Shown here: positions 28,895-39,791 of the stretch, piece by piece | How positions within the stretch are numbered: the first letter of the stretch is position 1 | Layout: each line of letters begins with the position of its first letter | Made by a program: the position numbers and the translations under genes | Notes under the pieces: model-generated | What the model saw: the letters and a program-made list of their open reading frames with translations, nothing else | The model's database searches: none | Told to the model about the DNA's origin: nothing | Origin: Gemmatimonadaceae bacterium | Lineage (GTDB): Bacteria; Gemmatimonadota; Gemmatimonadetes; Gemmatimonadales; Gemmatimonadaceae | Length of the DNA: 64,000 nucleotides | Direction of reading: 5' to 3' | Assembly (NCBI GenBank): GCA_020852815.1 | Contig: JADZAN010000019.1 | Coordinates: 62,001 to 126,000, forward strand

Positions 28895-28981
28895 TGACCG
28901 ATCAGCCCCCCCTCAGGTAACGCACCCCTTTGGGCCAGTATCGGCCGGAACGACCGTCTTCCCGACTCCCTCCGAGCGCGA

Positions 28982-29809
28982 CTAGCGGATGCCGGCGAGC
29001 TGGATCCCTCGCGTGAAGAAGCGTTGCGACGCGAGAAAGGCGATGAGGACAGGGACGAGCGCGCTCACCGCGGCCGCCATCTGATAAGGCCAGTTGGCGT
29101 AGTAGAGTCCGTGGAACGAGGCGATCCCCACCTCCACGGTGCGCATCTCCATTGACTGCGTGACCACCAGCGGCCAGAGGAACGACTTCCAGGCGTCGAT
29201 GAAGGCGAAGAGCGCCAGCGTGGCGAGCGCGGGGCGCGCCAGCGGGAGGGCAATGCGCCAGAAGATCGTCCACTCCGACGCACCGTCGATGCGCGCGGCG
29301 TCCTCGGTCTCGCGCGGGAGGGAGAGGAAGAACTGCCGCATCATGAAGATTCCCCACACCGAGACGACCTCCGTCGAGACCAGCCCGGCGATGGTGTCGA
29401 CGCCGCCGAGGGCATCGATGAGGAGGAAGCGCGGGATGAGGAGGACGATTCCCGGGATCATGAGCGCGCCGAGATAGGCGGCGAACACCCGTCCTCGCCC
29501 CGCGAAGCGGAAGCGCGCGAAGGCATAGCCACCTAACGCTCCGGTAAAGGTCTGCCCCACCACCATGGCGAGGGCGAGGATCCCGCTGTTGAGGAAGAAG
29601 CGCGCGAACGGGAGCTGCGTGAGGGCGTTGGGGAAGTTGCGCCACTGCGGCTCGGCGGGGAGGAGCGGCGGGGGATACTGGAAGACCTCGAACTCCTCCA
29701 TGAGCGCGGTGGAGAGCATCCACGCGAATGGGAGGAGCATGACTGCCGCCAGGAGCAACGCGGCGCCATACCCGGCCACCTTCCGCCGCGCGGTCACCTC
29801 ACGCGACAT
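28982..29809 (-). CDS. Sugar ABC transporter permease, MalG type
   Basis: A 275-residue inner-membrane permease with six hydrophobic helices. The binding-protein-dependent transport signature is EAA-like: EDAARIDGASEWTIFWRIAL, with LPLARPALATLALFAFI following, which docks onto the ATPase. The N-terminal helix (GAALLLAAVMLLPFAWMLST) and FFLNSGILALAMVVGQTFTG are typical of CUT1 MalG-like proteins. Its start overlaps the stop of the MalF-type gene by 11 bp. It is the last gene of the oligosaccharide operon; 87 bp separate it from the next operon. Confidence 0.93.
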   Translation of the reverse strand: MSREVTARRKVAGYGAALLLAAVMLLPFAWMLSTALMEEFEVFQYPPPLLPAEPQWRNFPNALTQLPFARFFLNSGILALAMVVGQTFTGALGGYAFARFRFAGRGRVFAAYLGALMIPGIVLLIPRFLLIDALGGVDTIAGLVSTEVVSVWGIFMMRQFFLSLPRETEDAARIDGASEWTIFWRIALPLARPALATLALFAFIDAWKSFLWPLVVTQSMEMRTVEVGIASFHGLYYANWPYQMAAAVSALVPVLIAFLASQRFFTRGIQLAGIR

Positions 29810-31508
29810 CGTCGCCCCGCCGGTTGAGGACGCGCCATTGCAGCAGCGTGAGGGCCAGGAGGATGGCGAAGACGATCCAGCTCATCGCCGACGCGTAGCC
29901 CATGCGCCGGAACTCCCAGGCATTCTGGTAGATGCGGTAGACGAGGACATCGGTGGCGTGCACCGGCCCTCCTTCGGTCATCACATACACGAGGGTGAAG
30001 ACCTGGAACGACCAGATGATGCCGGTGACGAAGAGGTAGATGGTGACCGGACGCAGGAGCGGAATCGTGATGTGTCGAAAGCGCGCCCACGGTGCGGCGC
30101 CGTCGAGCGTGGCCGCTTCGTGCAGGTGCGCCGGGATTCCCTGCAACCCGGCGAGATAGATGACCATCTGGTAGCCGAGTTGCACCCACGCCGAGACGAT
30201 CATCACGGCGATGAGCGCCGTGCGGGGATTGCCGAGCCAGTCCACAGCCGGCAGGTGCACGGCGCGCAGGAGGAAGTTGAGCAGCCCGAAGTCGAGGTTG
30301 AACATCCACTGCCAGACCACGGCGATGGCGACGTACGAGACGACGGTGGGGAGGAAGACGATGGCGCGCAGCACCTTCATCCCCCGCAGCGGCTGGTCGA
30401 GGACCAGCGCCGCGCCTAACGCCAGTGCCATGCTCACGGGGACGTAGAGCGCATAGAGCGCGGTGTTGAGCAGGGCGCGCCAGAAGAGCGGGTCGCGCAG
30501 GAGCTCGGCGTAGTTGCCAAGCCCCACCCAGGGGCGCACGGCGCTGAGCAGGTCCCACTCGTGCAGCGACACCCAGAGCGTGAAGGCCAGCGGTCCGGCG
30601 GTGAAGATGAGGAGGTGCAACGCACTCGGCGCGAGGAAGGCCCAGGCGGCGAGCGTCTCGCGACGGTCCACCGGCCGGCGGCGCGCCGAGGCGATCCAGG
30701 CCGCCGCGGCGATCGCCATGGCGGCGAAGCCCCAGAGCAGGACAACCGCCAGCTCCGCCATGGGGGCGGAGGGGAGCGGGAGGGTGAGGGCGTCGAAGCG
30801 GGCGAGCGCCGTGGCCGCCGGGAGCGAGGCGGCGGCGGCGGCGACGCGCCCACGCAGCTGCCACGCGACGGCGAGTGCGGCGGCGGCAAGGATCGCCAGC
30901 GCGGGGGCGATGCGCGCCAGTGGCGACAGGGTGCCATCCTCCGCCAGCCGCAACACGGCGCGGCGCGTCAGGGTCCCGGCCGCGAGCGCCGCGACCGCCA
31001 GCCCCAACGCCCACCACAGCATACCGTCCCACGGCGAGACGGCGACCGCGACCACACCCACGATGTCCCAGGCATCGACGTCCTTGATTGGGACGGTCAC
31101 GGCCGCGCGCCAGGTGCCCGTGTGCACGAGGGCGCGATCGTCCGCGTCGAGTGCGCGCACGCGGCGATTCAGATAGCGCTCGAGCGCCGCTCGGGCGTCG
31201 GCCAGCGGTGCGCTGGCGATCACGGCGAATGTGGACAACGATGCCGGCGACTGGGGAGCCGCGGTGGATTCCGGCCTCGCGATCGCGTTGTCGCGCGAGG
31301 CGAGCGCGCGCGCTTGGTGGGCGGCGAGCGTACGCGCCGTGTGAGCGGCGAGCGCATAGGCCGTGTGGGCACGCGTTCGCTCGAGGACGCCGATCGTCGC
31401 CGCCGCCCACGCCACGAGTACGGCGACGATCCATCGCAAGGCGGCGCGTCCGACGCGAGCGCCTTCGCTTCCGCTCCCCTTCCCCCCGGCCGCAGTGGTC
31501 GCGGTCAT
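29799..31508 (-). CDS. Sugar ABC transporter permease, MalF type, with a ~280-residue N-terminal membrane extension
   Basis: About 569 residues against roughly 290-310 for a usual CUT1 MalF permease. The C-terminal half is standard (FLAPSALHLLIFTAGPLAFT; EAA loop HEAATLDGAAPWARFRHITI). The N-terminal half adds a helix (ALRWIVAVLVAWAAATIGVL), a ~120-residue extracytoplasmic segment (ALERYLNRRVRALDADDRAL...) and three more hydrophobic helices. That helix, loop, helix layout resembles membrane sensor domains. It has no match I can name. The ATG at 31508 overlaps the binding-protein stop (ATGA), which fixes the long start well. It may gate or sense transport, but this is inference. Confidence 0.88.
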   Translation of the reverse strand: MTATTAAGGKGSGSEGARVGRAALRWIVAVLVAWAAATIGVLERTRAHTAYALAAHTARTLAAHQARALASRDNAIARPESTAAPQSPASLSTFAVIASAPLADARAALERYLNRRVRALDADDRALVHTGTWRAAVTVPIKDVDAWDIVGVVAVAVSPWDGMLWWALGLAVAALAAGTLTRRAVLRLAEDGTLSPLARIAPALAILAAAALAVAWQLRGRVAAAAASLPAATALARFDALTLPLPSAPMAELAVVLLWGFAAMAIAAAAWIASARRRPVDRRETLAAWAFLAPSALHLLIFTAGPLAFTLWVSLHEWDLLSAVRPWVGLGNYAELLRDPLFWRALLNTALYALYVPVSMALALGAALVLDQPLRGMKVLRAIVFLPTVVSYVAIAVVWQWMFNLDFGLLNFLLRAVHLPAVDWLGNPRTALIAVMIVSAWVQLGYQMVIYLAGLQGIPAHLHEAATLDGAAPWARFRHITIPLLRPVTIYLFVTGIIWSFQVFTLVYVMTEGGPVHATDVLVYRIYQNAWEFRRMGYASAMSWIVFAILLALTLLQWRVLNRRGDDVA

Positions 31509-32853
31509 CGGGCGAGGATCTCGTCGATGCGGCGCGCCACGTCGCGCGCGACGCTGGCCACCGCTTCGTTGCGGATCACCACGCGGTCGATGATGTCGGG
31601 CAGTTGCGCCTCTACCTCGCGAAAGCGCTCGATGCGCGAGCCCCACGGCGCGCGGCCGGTCGCCACCTGCCGCAGGAAGGCCTCCTCGAGGCCGAGCGTG
31701 TCGCGCGAGGCAAACTCGCGCTGGATGGCCGGCATCGTCGCCAGTTCGAGCCCGGCCGACAGCCGCTGTCGCTGCGCCTCGGGGCCCGACAGCGCCGCCG
31801 CCAGCTGCACCGCGAGCTTGCGGTGCGCGCTGTTGCGCGGCACCGCCCACCCGGAGGCAAAGAGCGGCGTCGACGCCCGGGCGTCCGGCGCGCGCGGGAA
31901 CGAGACCACGCCGAGCGAGAGCTTCCCCTTCGTGAGCTGCGCCCGGATGTTGGGGATGAGCCAGTGTCCGCTGGGGAGGAGCGCCAGGCGCCCCGAGTAG
32001 AAGAGCCGCGTCTCGTTGCCGGACACGGCACGGAAGGCGTTGGGGCGCGGCGCGACACGGTGCGTCGTTGCCAGCGACGTGAGGAACTCGAGCGACCGGA
32101 GCGACGCCGGTGCGTCGAGCGCCCCGGTCGATCGCTTCCCGTCAGGCGCAAGAATGTCCCCCCCGCCGCTCCACACCATCGCCTGCCATGTGTGGAACCG
32201 CCGGTCCACGGCCGTCCCCCATTGGTCCGGTGTTCCGTCGCCGTCCCGATCGATCGTCAGCGCCTTCGCCGTCTGGAGGAACTCGTCGAAGGTCCACCCG
32301 TCGCGCGGATAGGCGACGCCGGCCGCATCGAACAGGGCGCGGTTGTAGTAGTAGACGACCGGCGAGAACCCCTTGGGGAAGGCGAGCACCGTGTCGCCGC
32401 GCGCGAACATCGCCAGCACGTTCGGGAAGAAGTCCTGCACCGCGATCCCTACGCGCTGGGCAAAGGGGGCGAGGTCGAGCAGCACCCCCGCCTCGGCAAA
32501 CGAGGGGACGTCGATGCCATCGAGGAGGAGGACGTCCGGCGGCGCCCCAGATGCAATCGCGGTGATCACCTTCTCGCGATACTCCGCCTGGTTGCTCACC
32601 GGTTCGTTGACGACGCGCACGCCAGGGTGCGCGCGCTCGAACGCCTGGATCGCCGGGAGGTCGAGCAGGTTCTCCTGCGGCGACTGCCAGGAGGTCATGC
32701 GCAGGACGACCTCGTCGTCTCCCGCGGCGCGGCACGCCGTGGCGCTGGCGGCGAGCGACAGGCAGGCGAGCGTTTGTGCCCAGGCGCGCAGGCGCGCCAG
32801 TGGACGCATGCCCGCGGGCGCGCGCCCAGCGGTGCGCAGCGACGGTCCGGCGT

Positions 32854-32857
<4 letters not shown>
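31505..32857 (-). CDS. Extracellular sugar-binding lipoprotein (family 1 solute-binding protein)
   Basis: 450 residues. After ~20 leader residues, a signal peptide ends in SLAASATAC, a plausible lipobox. The mature protein has family 1 traits: MTSWQSPQENLLDLPAIQAF, YREKVITAIASGAPPDVLLL, and an aromatic-rich middle (VVYYYNRALFDAAGV, WTFDEFLQTAKAL, WQAMVWSGGG) that lines sugar sites. Ligand unknown; neighbouring glycosidases suggest an oligosaccharide. It overlaps both the ATPase gene before it (32854-32857) and the permease gene after it by 4 nt, an extremely tight operon. Confidence 0.93.
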
Positions 32858-33913
<1,056 letters not shown>

Positions 33914-33927
<14 letters not shown>

Positions 33928-36889
33928 CGGGACCGCCAGCGTGGGAGACGGTGATGACGTGCGGTGCGTCGTTATCCAGCATGACGGTCGCCACGCCATC
34001 GGCGTGGGCCAAGGCCACGGCGATCGCGTCGCCACTCTCGCGCTGCAGCGTGTACTCCACCGTCTCCTCCCCTGGTGCGCGGCGCATGGCGATCGAGAAG
34101 CGCGACGCGCCCACGCGCACGCCGTCCACCCGTGCCGCGCGCCACTCGGGCGGCCACTGCGGGGCCAGCGTGCAGCCACGTGCGCTGGCCATCGGTTGGA
34201 TTCCCAGCATACCGTGCATGAAGGGGGCGATTGCCATGGCGGCGGACCACGCCTGGTCGGGACAAATCCCGGCGGCGGCGCCAGTGTCGCCGTCGAGCAC
34301 CTCGTCAAAGGCGCCACGCTCTCGCAAGAACGCGCACGCCGCCACCGAGGCAAGATGTTGCCACCCCGCGCGCGCGTCGCCGCGGCGATACGACGCGAGC
34401 GACGCCCACCCGGTGTAGAGTGGCCAGACGGCGCCGCAATGGTAGCCCCGCGGACGGTATCGCGCATCGCTGGCGGGGATCATGCGCACGCCCCACGGTG
34501 TGGCGAAGTCGCTCGACGCGAGGGCGCGCACGACCGCGTCTCCCCCTGCGGTATCGTCGACGCCGAGCAGGACAGGGACGGCCGAGAGCGCCGTGAGGTC
34601 GGCGGCGGCGCTCCCGTCATCCGACAGCTGCAACACGACGCGCCCGGTCGCCGCGTCGCGCAGGCGCGACTCGAAGGCGCCGGTCGCGCGCGCCTGCGCA
34701 TCCGCGATGCGATCGAAGAACTGGTGGTCGCCTACCAAACTGGCGAGCGGCGCCAGACGCCGCAGTGCATCGATCCAGATCGCCGCCACGTAGGACGTCA
34801 CCGCGCCGCCTCCCAGCGGACCGGATTCGACCCACCCGTGCCCCACCCCGACGTTCTCCGGCAGGCCATCTCCATCGCGATCGGTGGCGACGACACGGTC
34901 GAAGGCGGCGCGCACGTGGTCCCAGAGCGCTCGCACCGTCGCCAGGTCGCCTGTCCACTCGGCGTACGCTGAGACAAAACGCAGCCAGAGCGGTGTCGAA
35001 TCGGCAGCGTCGTAGTGCACCACGCCGCTCGTCGTGACCTCGTGCACGATCTTCCCCGTCACGTCGGCGGTGGCGGCGAGAAACTCGAGCGCGATGCGCG
35101 CTTCGCCGAACATCCCTGCGGCCAGCAGCGCGTCGCCGCACCAGCAGGCGTCGCGCCCGAAGAACCAGGCGTAACCGGGGCGCGAGTCGCCCCACCCCGG
35201 GCGCGAGGCGGCGTACCCCGCGACGAAGCCGCTCCCGATGCCGGGCACATCCACCACGCACGCCGCCAGGCGTGCCTTGGCCCACTCCCAGGCGGCGTCG
35301 AAGGCGACGGACGGCGTGGTGAGGCGCACCGTGGCCTGGCGCCGCTCGGCGTCGCGGCGCGATCGATCTTCGAGGACGACGTCCAGCGGCCGCTGCGCCA
35401 GCGCTGCCCACTCCGCCTGCAGCCGGGCGTCGCTGCCGGCCGAGGCAACAGCCGCCAGGCGCAACCCCCGCCCGGCGTGCCCAACCACCCGCAGCGCTGG
35501 TGCGGCCTCGTCCTCACTGGCGGTAACTTCAGCGGCGCCCGCCACCGCCAGCCGCAATCCGGCGCGGCGCTCGACCGCGGCGACGGACACGCAGTAACGG
35601 CCTTCCTCCGCACGCTGCACCGACATCGCGAGCGGTTGGAGCGCCTGGCCGGGAAAGGGCCACTGCAGCCGCAGCCGCAACGCGCCCTCGAGCACCAGCA
35701 CTCCTCCCGCCGTCGCATCGAGCGGCGCGATGTCCAGGTGAATGATCGCGCGCGCCGCATCCGTGGCCACCACCTCGCGCCAGGCACGCGCGTTCGCGTC
35801 GCGCAACGTGCGCTCGACCCCGCCTGGCGTCACGCGCACCCTGGTCGCCGTCAAGGGGGCGCCGTCCACCGTCAGCCGCAACCCCTCCGAGAGGACGCAC
35901 AACGGGTGCATCCACCACTCGCGCGACCCGTTCGCCTCATCGCCGACCACCAGCGTTCGTCGTCCGGCGACGGTGAACGGGGCGCCCTCCCGCGCGTCGC
36001 CTTCCATCTCCAGCACCGACGACAGCCGCGTCGCCGCGGGAGGCAGCGCCGGCACGCCCCCACCATCGCACATCGCCACCGCCGGCGCGCCGCGGCGTGG
36101 CCACGAGGACCGCCACCCTCCTGCACCACGCCCGCTGCGCCCCTGCGCGCAACCCTCAGCGCGCCCCTCCGCGCGGCGCCGAGCGCGATCGAGCGAGGCT
36201 ATGGCGTTGTGGAGGTAGCGGTCCCGTTGCGCTGCGAACTGTTGGTCACGCGCGGCGAGGGCAACGTTGGCCCCCAGGCAGAGGATGCGCCCATTGCCCA
36301 CGTCATACTCCCACGCCACCGCGGTGTCGGCATCCAGCCGCACGTACGCGCGGTCGACCGCGATCACGCGCCCGCGCGGCCAGTGCGGGGCGCGGAACAC
36401 GGTGCGCGCGACTCCCTCCCCTTCCCTCGCCCGCCAGGTGAACGTGCCGCGTGGCAGCCCATCGAACAGCGGGTGCCGGCCCCACCCCTGCGCACCGCGG
36501 ATGTGCGGATAGTCGGGCCAGTCACGGAACCCCTCATCCCACAGCGGGTCGTCGGCGTGGCGCCAGGCGGCGATGCGTTGCAGCTGTGGCGACTCGTCAG
36601 GCGCGCCCAGCGCCCCGGCCAGCGGCGTGGCCAGGGCGGTGAGAAGGAGCCCCCCGCCACCTGCAATCCACGACGACAGGGCATCGCGCCACGCGCTCGG
36701 GAGCGTCGGTACCGCCTGGCCGGCGTGGCACCACGCCACGTCATCGTCACCCAACGCGCCTGGCCGCGACTCGTCGAGCCGCTGCACCGCCCACGGCCAC
36801 CCGCTCGCCGCCACCCACGCAGCCACCGAGTGCACCTCGGGATCGTCCCCCGCATCCGAGGCCGACGGCACGATCAGGACGAGGCGCAT
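33914..36889 (-). CDS. Large two-domain protein: GATase/ThuA-like domain plus six-hairpin glycosidase (debranching-enzyme-like)
   Basis: 991 residues with no signal peptide, so probably cytoplasmic. Residues ~1-230 resemble a glutamine-amidotransferase/ThuA-like fold (SWIAGGGGLLLTALATPLAG; VGNGRILCLGANVALAARDQ). The middle (~280-560) is beta-sandwich-like. The C-terminal ~400 residues form an (alpha/alpha)6 glycosidase resembling amylo-1,6-glucosidase C-domains: PGYAWFFGRDACWCGDALLA, GKIVHEVTTSGVVHYDAADS, DRDGDGLPENVG. It probably hydrolyses the oligosaccharide imported by the ABC system; linkage is unknown. It shares one base with the upstream stop (TGATG) and overlaps the ATPase gene. Confidence 0.85.
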
Positions 36890-39195
36890 CAGCGCGGGAT
36901 GACGATCGCTTCGCCCAGTCGCGTCATGCGCAATTGATCGTTGGCCGTCACCGTCACATACCCTCCGTCGAGGCGCACCGCGAGGTCCATGCCGGCCACG
37001 CGCACGCCGCGCAGCTCGAACGATTCGAGCTCCATCGGGATCGGATCGATCACGATCGCGTCGTCTCGCACGCGCACGCCGCAGGCATACTGGATGATGA
37101 GGTCGGCCACCCACGAATGCTGATAGTCGTCGATGCCGCGATAGACCGACGCCGCCCCGGTCAGCGGGTTGTAATGCTCGAAACAGTTAGGGCGATCGAG
37201 GTCCCCGTCGTGGAACATCATGCGGACGAAGCGCGGGAGAAACGCACCGGCCGCCGCGCGCAGTCGCGGGTGCGCGGCGTCGCCCCATCGTCCCAGTGCT
37301 TCCATGATGTGCGAGTTGGTCATGGGCCACACGCGCCCGTTCCATGGGCACACGTGCCGCTTGCCCTTCCACTCGGCGATCGCGTTGAACAACGGATCGT
37401 CCAGCGCCGACGACGGGACCGGGTACGCCGTCCAGAAGCGCGACGGATCCAGGAGGTTGCGCTCCAGCCCCGCCACGTGCTCCACTGTCGCGAGATCGGT
37501 GAAGTACGGATAGAAGCAGACCGCGGCCGCCACGCGCGTGCGCTGCATCGTGCGCGGGTCGACGTCGGAGAACATCGCCTGGCCCGGGTCCCACATCACC
37601 TCGCGCACGGCGCGCATGGTGCGCGCGGCGAGCGCCCGCCAACGCGACGACTCCTCCGCGACGCCGGCGCGCGCCGCCAGGCGCTCCAGGGCGCGAAAGA
37701 GCGCGTAGGCGTACACCGTGACGTCGATCCCCTTGAGGCGAATGCGGTTCTCCCATCCGTACGCATCCGCCCGGTCGTCCACCGCCTGGTAGCGCGACAT
37801 GTACTCCTGCCCCGTCTCGTACTGATCGACCACGTCGATCATCCCCGTGGCATCGGCATCGCGCGTCGAGACGAGCCACTCCGCATGCTGCGCCAGCTTA
37901 GGGTACAGCTCGGCGACGAAGGGATCGTCGGGGTGTACCGCGTCGAGCGCCAGGAGCGCGTCGCCCCAGTTGGCGTGGTAGAAGTCGGTCCCTTGCAGGT
38001 GGTTGACGTAGATGCGCCCGTGAAGCGCCCCGTCGGGCTTGATGTGGTCGAAGATCGTGCGCAGTACCCCGCGGGCATGCGACGCGTCGCGCATCCAGCG
38101 CAGCTCGCGGGCGTGGCACTGCGCGCTGTACGTGATGGGCTCGTGGAAGAAACCGATCCCTTCGCAGACCGTCGGCCACCGGTAGTTGCCGATCCCGGGC
38201 TGGATGCTGTTGAGCCAGAGCCCGTACCAGCGGTACCAGTAGTAGCGCTCGAGATACGGGTCGGAGCAGGAAAAGGACGGGACGCTGGCGAAGAAGTCGC
38301 GCCACCGCCGGCGCGAGGCGCGGGCGAGCGGCATCGAGGCCGCGGCGCGCGGGGCCGGCGCGTGGTGGACGGCCCCCACGGTCGCGCCAACGGCGTCGCT
38401 CGCCAGCGGCGTGGGGGCGCCGCGAGCCGCAACGATGCGCGACGCGAGCGGTGTGGCCCCGCGCCCGCCGCGCAACGCATCGTCGGCCGCCGTCAGCCGC
38501 AACGCGAAGGCAAACGTCGCCTCGGTGGCCCGGCGGGGGAGCGCCGTGTGCACCGCCCCGTACAGCAGGCCCTTCGTATCGATCCCTTGCAGCCGCACCG
38601 CGCGCGAGAGCGACTCGGCCTCCCACTGCTCCGCAAACGGCGTCAGCCGCCAGTGCGGCTGCACCGCGCTCCGCTCGCTCAGCGTGGCCGACCAGCTCGA
38701 CGCCTCGCCGATCGCCGCGAGCTCCATGCGCGCGCGAAGCTGGACATCGCGTCGATCGGTGGCGTGGCGGATCCAGGCGAGCGAACCGGCCCAGCCAACG
38801 GTGCGCAGCTCGAGCGACGACGTCTCCTGTATCGTCCACGCCACCGCATGCCACGACACCGGGTTCGGCGATCGCACGAACCATTCGCTGGCAAAGACGC
38901 CTCCCGGCTGCACCGAGCGAATCTCCGTCGCCGTTGCACCTCCCGGGAGGTCGTACGAGACGGTCAGGTCGGCCGGCGTCCATCGTCGCGAGCGCGCCAC
39001 CAGCGGCAACTCGCGCCCGTCGTGGTCGAGGATGGTCACCGTGAACAGCGGCCCCACGGCATACTGGTAGATCTGGGCCTCGTCCCAGAATCCCGGCGCG
39101 TCGAGCCAGGTGGGAAACGGCGGGGCGAAGATGATGCCGTCGCCGCAGCCGAGGTACCACTTGTCAGCGCGGGCGAGCGCCTCGATGGGATCCAT
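36889..39195 (-). CDS. Glycoside hydrolase of the MGH1/GH63-like (alpha/alpha)6 superfamily
   Basis: 768 residues without signal peptide. An N-terminal beta-sandwich-like part (~1-290) precedes an (alpha/alpha)6 barrel. Recognisable blocks: RYYWYRWYGLWLNSIQPG, YRWPTVCEGIGFFHEPITYS, WGDALLALDAVHPDDPF, and CPWNGRVWPMTNSHIMEALG with CFEHYNPLTGAASVYRGIDD near the end. Related barrels occur in mannosylglycerate hydrolases, GH63 alpha-glucosidases and trehalases, and they invert the anomeric configuration. Specificity cannot be read. It opens the six-gene oligosaccharide operon 15 bp after the peroxiredoxin gene, so all seven may be co-transcribed. Confidence 0.87.
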   Translation of the reverse strand: MDPIEALARADKWYLGCGDGIIFAPPFPTWLDAPGFWDEAQIYQYAVGPLFTVTILDHDGRELPLVARSRRWTPADLTVSYDLPGGATATEIRSVQPGGVFASEWFVRSPNPVSWHAVAWTIQETSSLELRTVGWAGSLAWIRHATDRRDVQLRARMELAAIGEASSWSATLSERSAVQPHWRLTPFAEQWEAESLSRAVRLQGIDTKGLLYGAVHTALPRRATEATFAFALRLTAADDALRGGRGATPLASRIVAARGAPTPLASDAVGATVGAVHHAPAPRAAASMPLARASRRRWRDFFASVPSFSCSDPYLERYYWYRWYGLWLNSIQPGIGNYRWPTVCEGIGFFHEPITYSAQCHARELRWMRDASHARGVLRTIFDHIKPDGALHGRIYVNHLQGTDFYHANWGDALLALDAVHPDDPFVAELYPKLAQHAEWLVSTRDADATGMIDVVDQYETGQEYMSRYQAVDDRADAYGWENRIRLKGIDVTVYAYALFRALERLAARAGVAEESSRWRALAARTMRAVREVMWDPGQAMFSDVDPRTMQRTRVAAAVCFYPYFTDLATVEHVAGLERNLLDPSRFWTAYPVPSSALDDPLFNAIAEWKGKRHVCPWNGRVWPMTNSHIMEALGRWGDAAHPRLRAAAGAFLPRFVRMMFHDGDLDRPNCFEHYNPLTGAASVYRGIDDYQHSWVADLIIQYACGVRVRDDAIVIDPIPMELESFELRGVRVAGMDLAVRLDGGYVTVTANDQLRMTRLGEAIVIPR

Positions 39196-39210
39196 TGCGC
39201 GATCGCCTCG

Positions 39211-39687
39211 TCAGGCGAGCCTGGCGATCTCGGCGAGGATCTCGGCGTTGTCGCGTCGCTGCCCCGGCTGCGCCTCGACGTGCACCCATCGCAGCATCCC
39301 CGCCTTGTCGACCAGGAAGTACGCGCGATTGGCGACGAAGGATGGGAGCAGGACGCCGTACGCCGTCGACACCTCGCGCCGCAGGTCGCTCAACAGCGTC
39401 ACCGGCATTTCGTACTTTGCCTTGTACTCGCGCAATGAGGGGACGTTGTCCACGCTGATCGGCAGGACGACGACGTCGCGGCCGCCGAATGCGCCGTAGT
39501 CGTCGCGAAACGAGCACATCTCGGTGGTGCACACCGAGGTGAAGGCGGCGGGAAAGAAGGCGAGGAGGACGTTCTGCTTTCCCCGGAACGACGAGAGCGT
39601 CACCGGCTCGCCCGCCGTGGACGGGAGCGTGAAATCGGGAGCGACCTCGCCAACGGCGGGGACGCGAGGCGTGGTGCTCGACGACAT
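39211..39687 (-). CDS. Peroxiredoxin (AhpE/BCP-like)
   Basis: A 158-residue thiol peroxidase that reduces peroxides. The active site [15 protein letters not shown] has the conserved P-x3-T-x2-C with peroxidatic Cys at about residue 53. A second Cys five residues later is typical of some BCP/atypical 2-Cys proteins and could act as resolving residue. The thioredoxin-fold lead strand ([20 protein letters not shown]) and [12 protein letters not shown] near the end match the AhpE-type group. A thioredoxin gene at 42.6 kb could recycle it. It sits just upstream of the glycosidase operon on the same strand; a functional tie is not evident. Confidence 0.92.
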   Translation of the reverse strand: MSSSTTPRVPAVGEVAPDFTLPSTAGEPVTLSSFRGKQNVLLAFFPAAFTSVCTTEMCSFRDDYGAFGGRDVVVLPISVDNVPSLREYKAKYEMPVTLLSDLRREVSTAYGVLLPSFVANRAYFLVDKAGMLRWVHVEAQPGQRRDNAEILAEIARLA

Positions 39688-39791
39688 GTGCGGGGCGGAT
39701 TTCAGGGTGAACGGCCGGGGGCAAGCTACGGAGCGCCCGGAGGGCGGGCAAGCAACGCGACCGCGGCGCGCAACGCCGCCAGCCGCGCCCC

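Noticed and set aside
36934-39438. 834-codon plus-strand frame opposite the glycosidase gene
   Set aside because: Antisense of a gene with clear (alpha/alpha)6 motifs; composition typical of a shadow.
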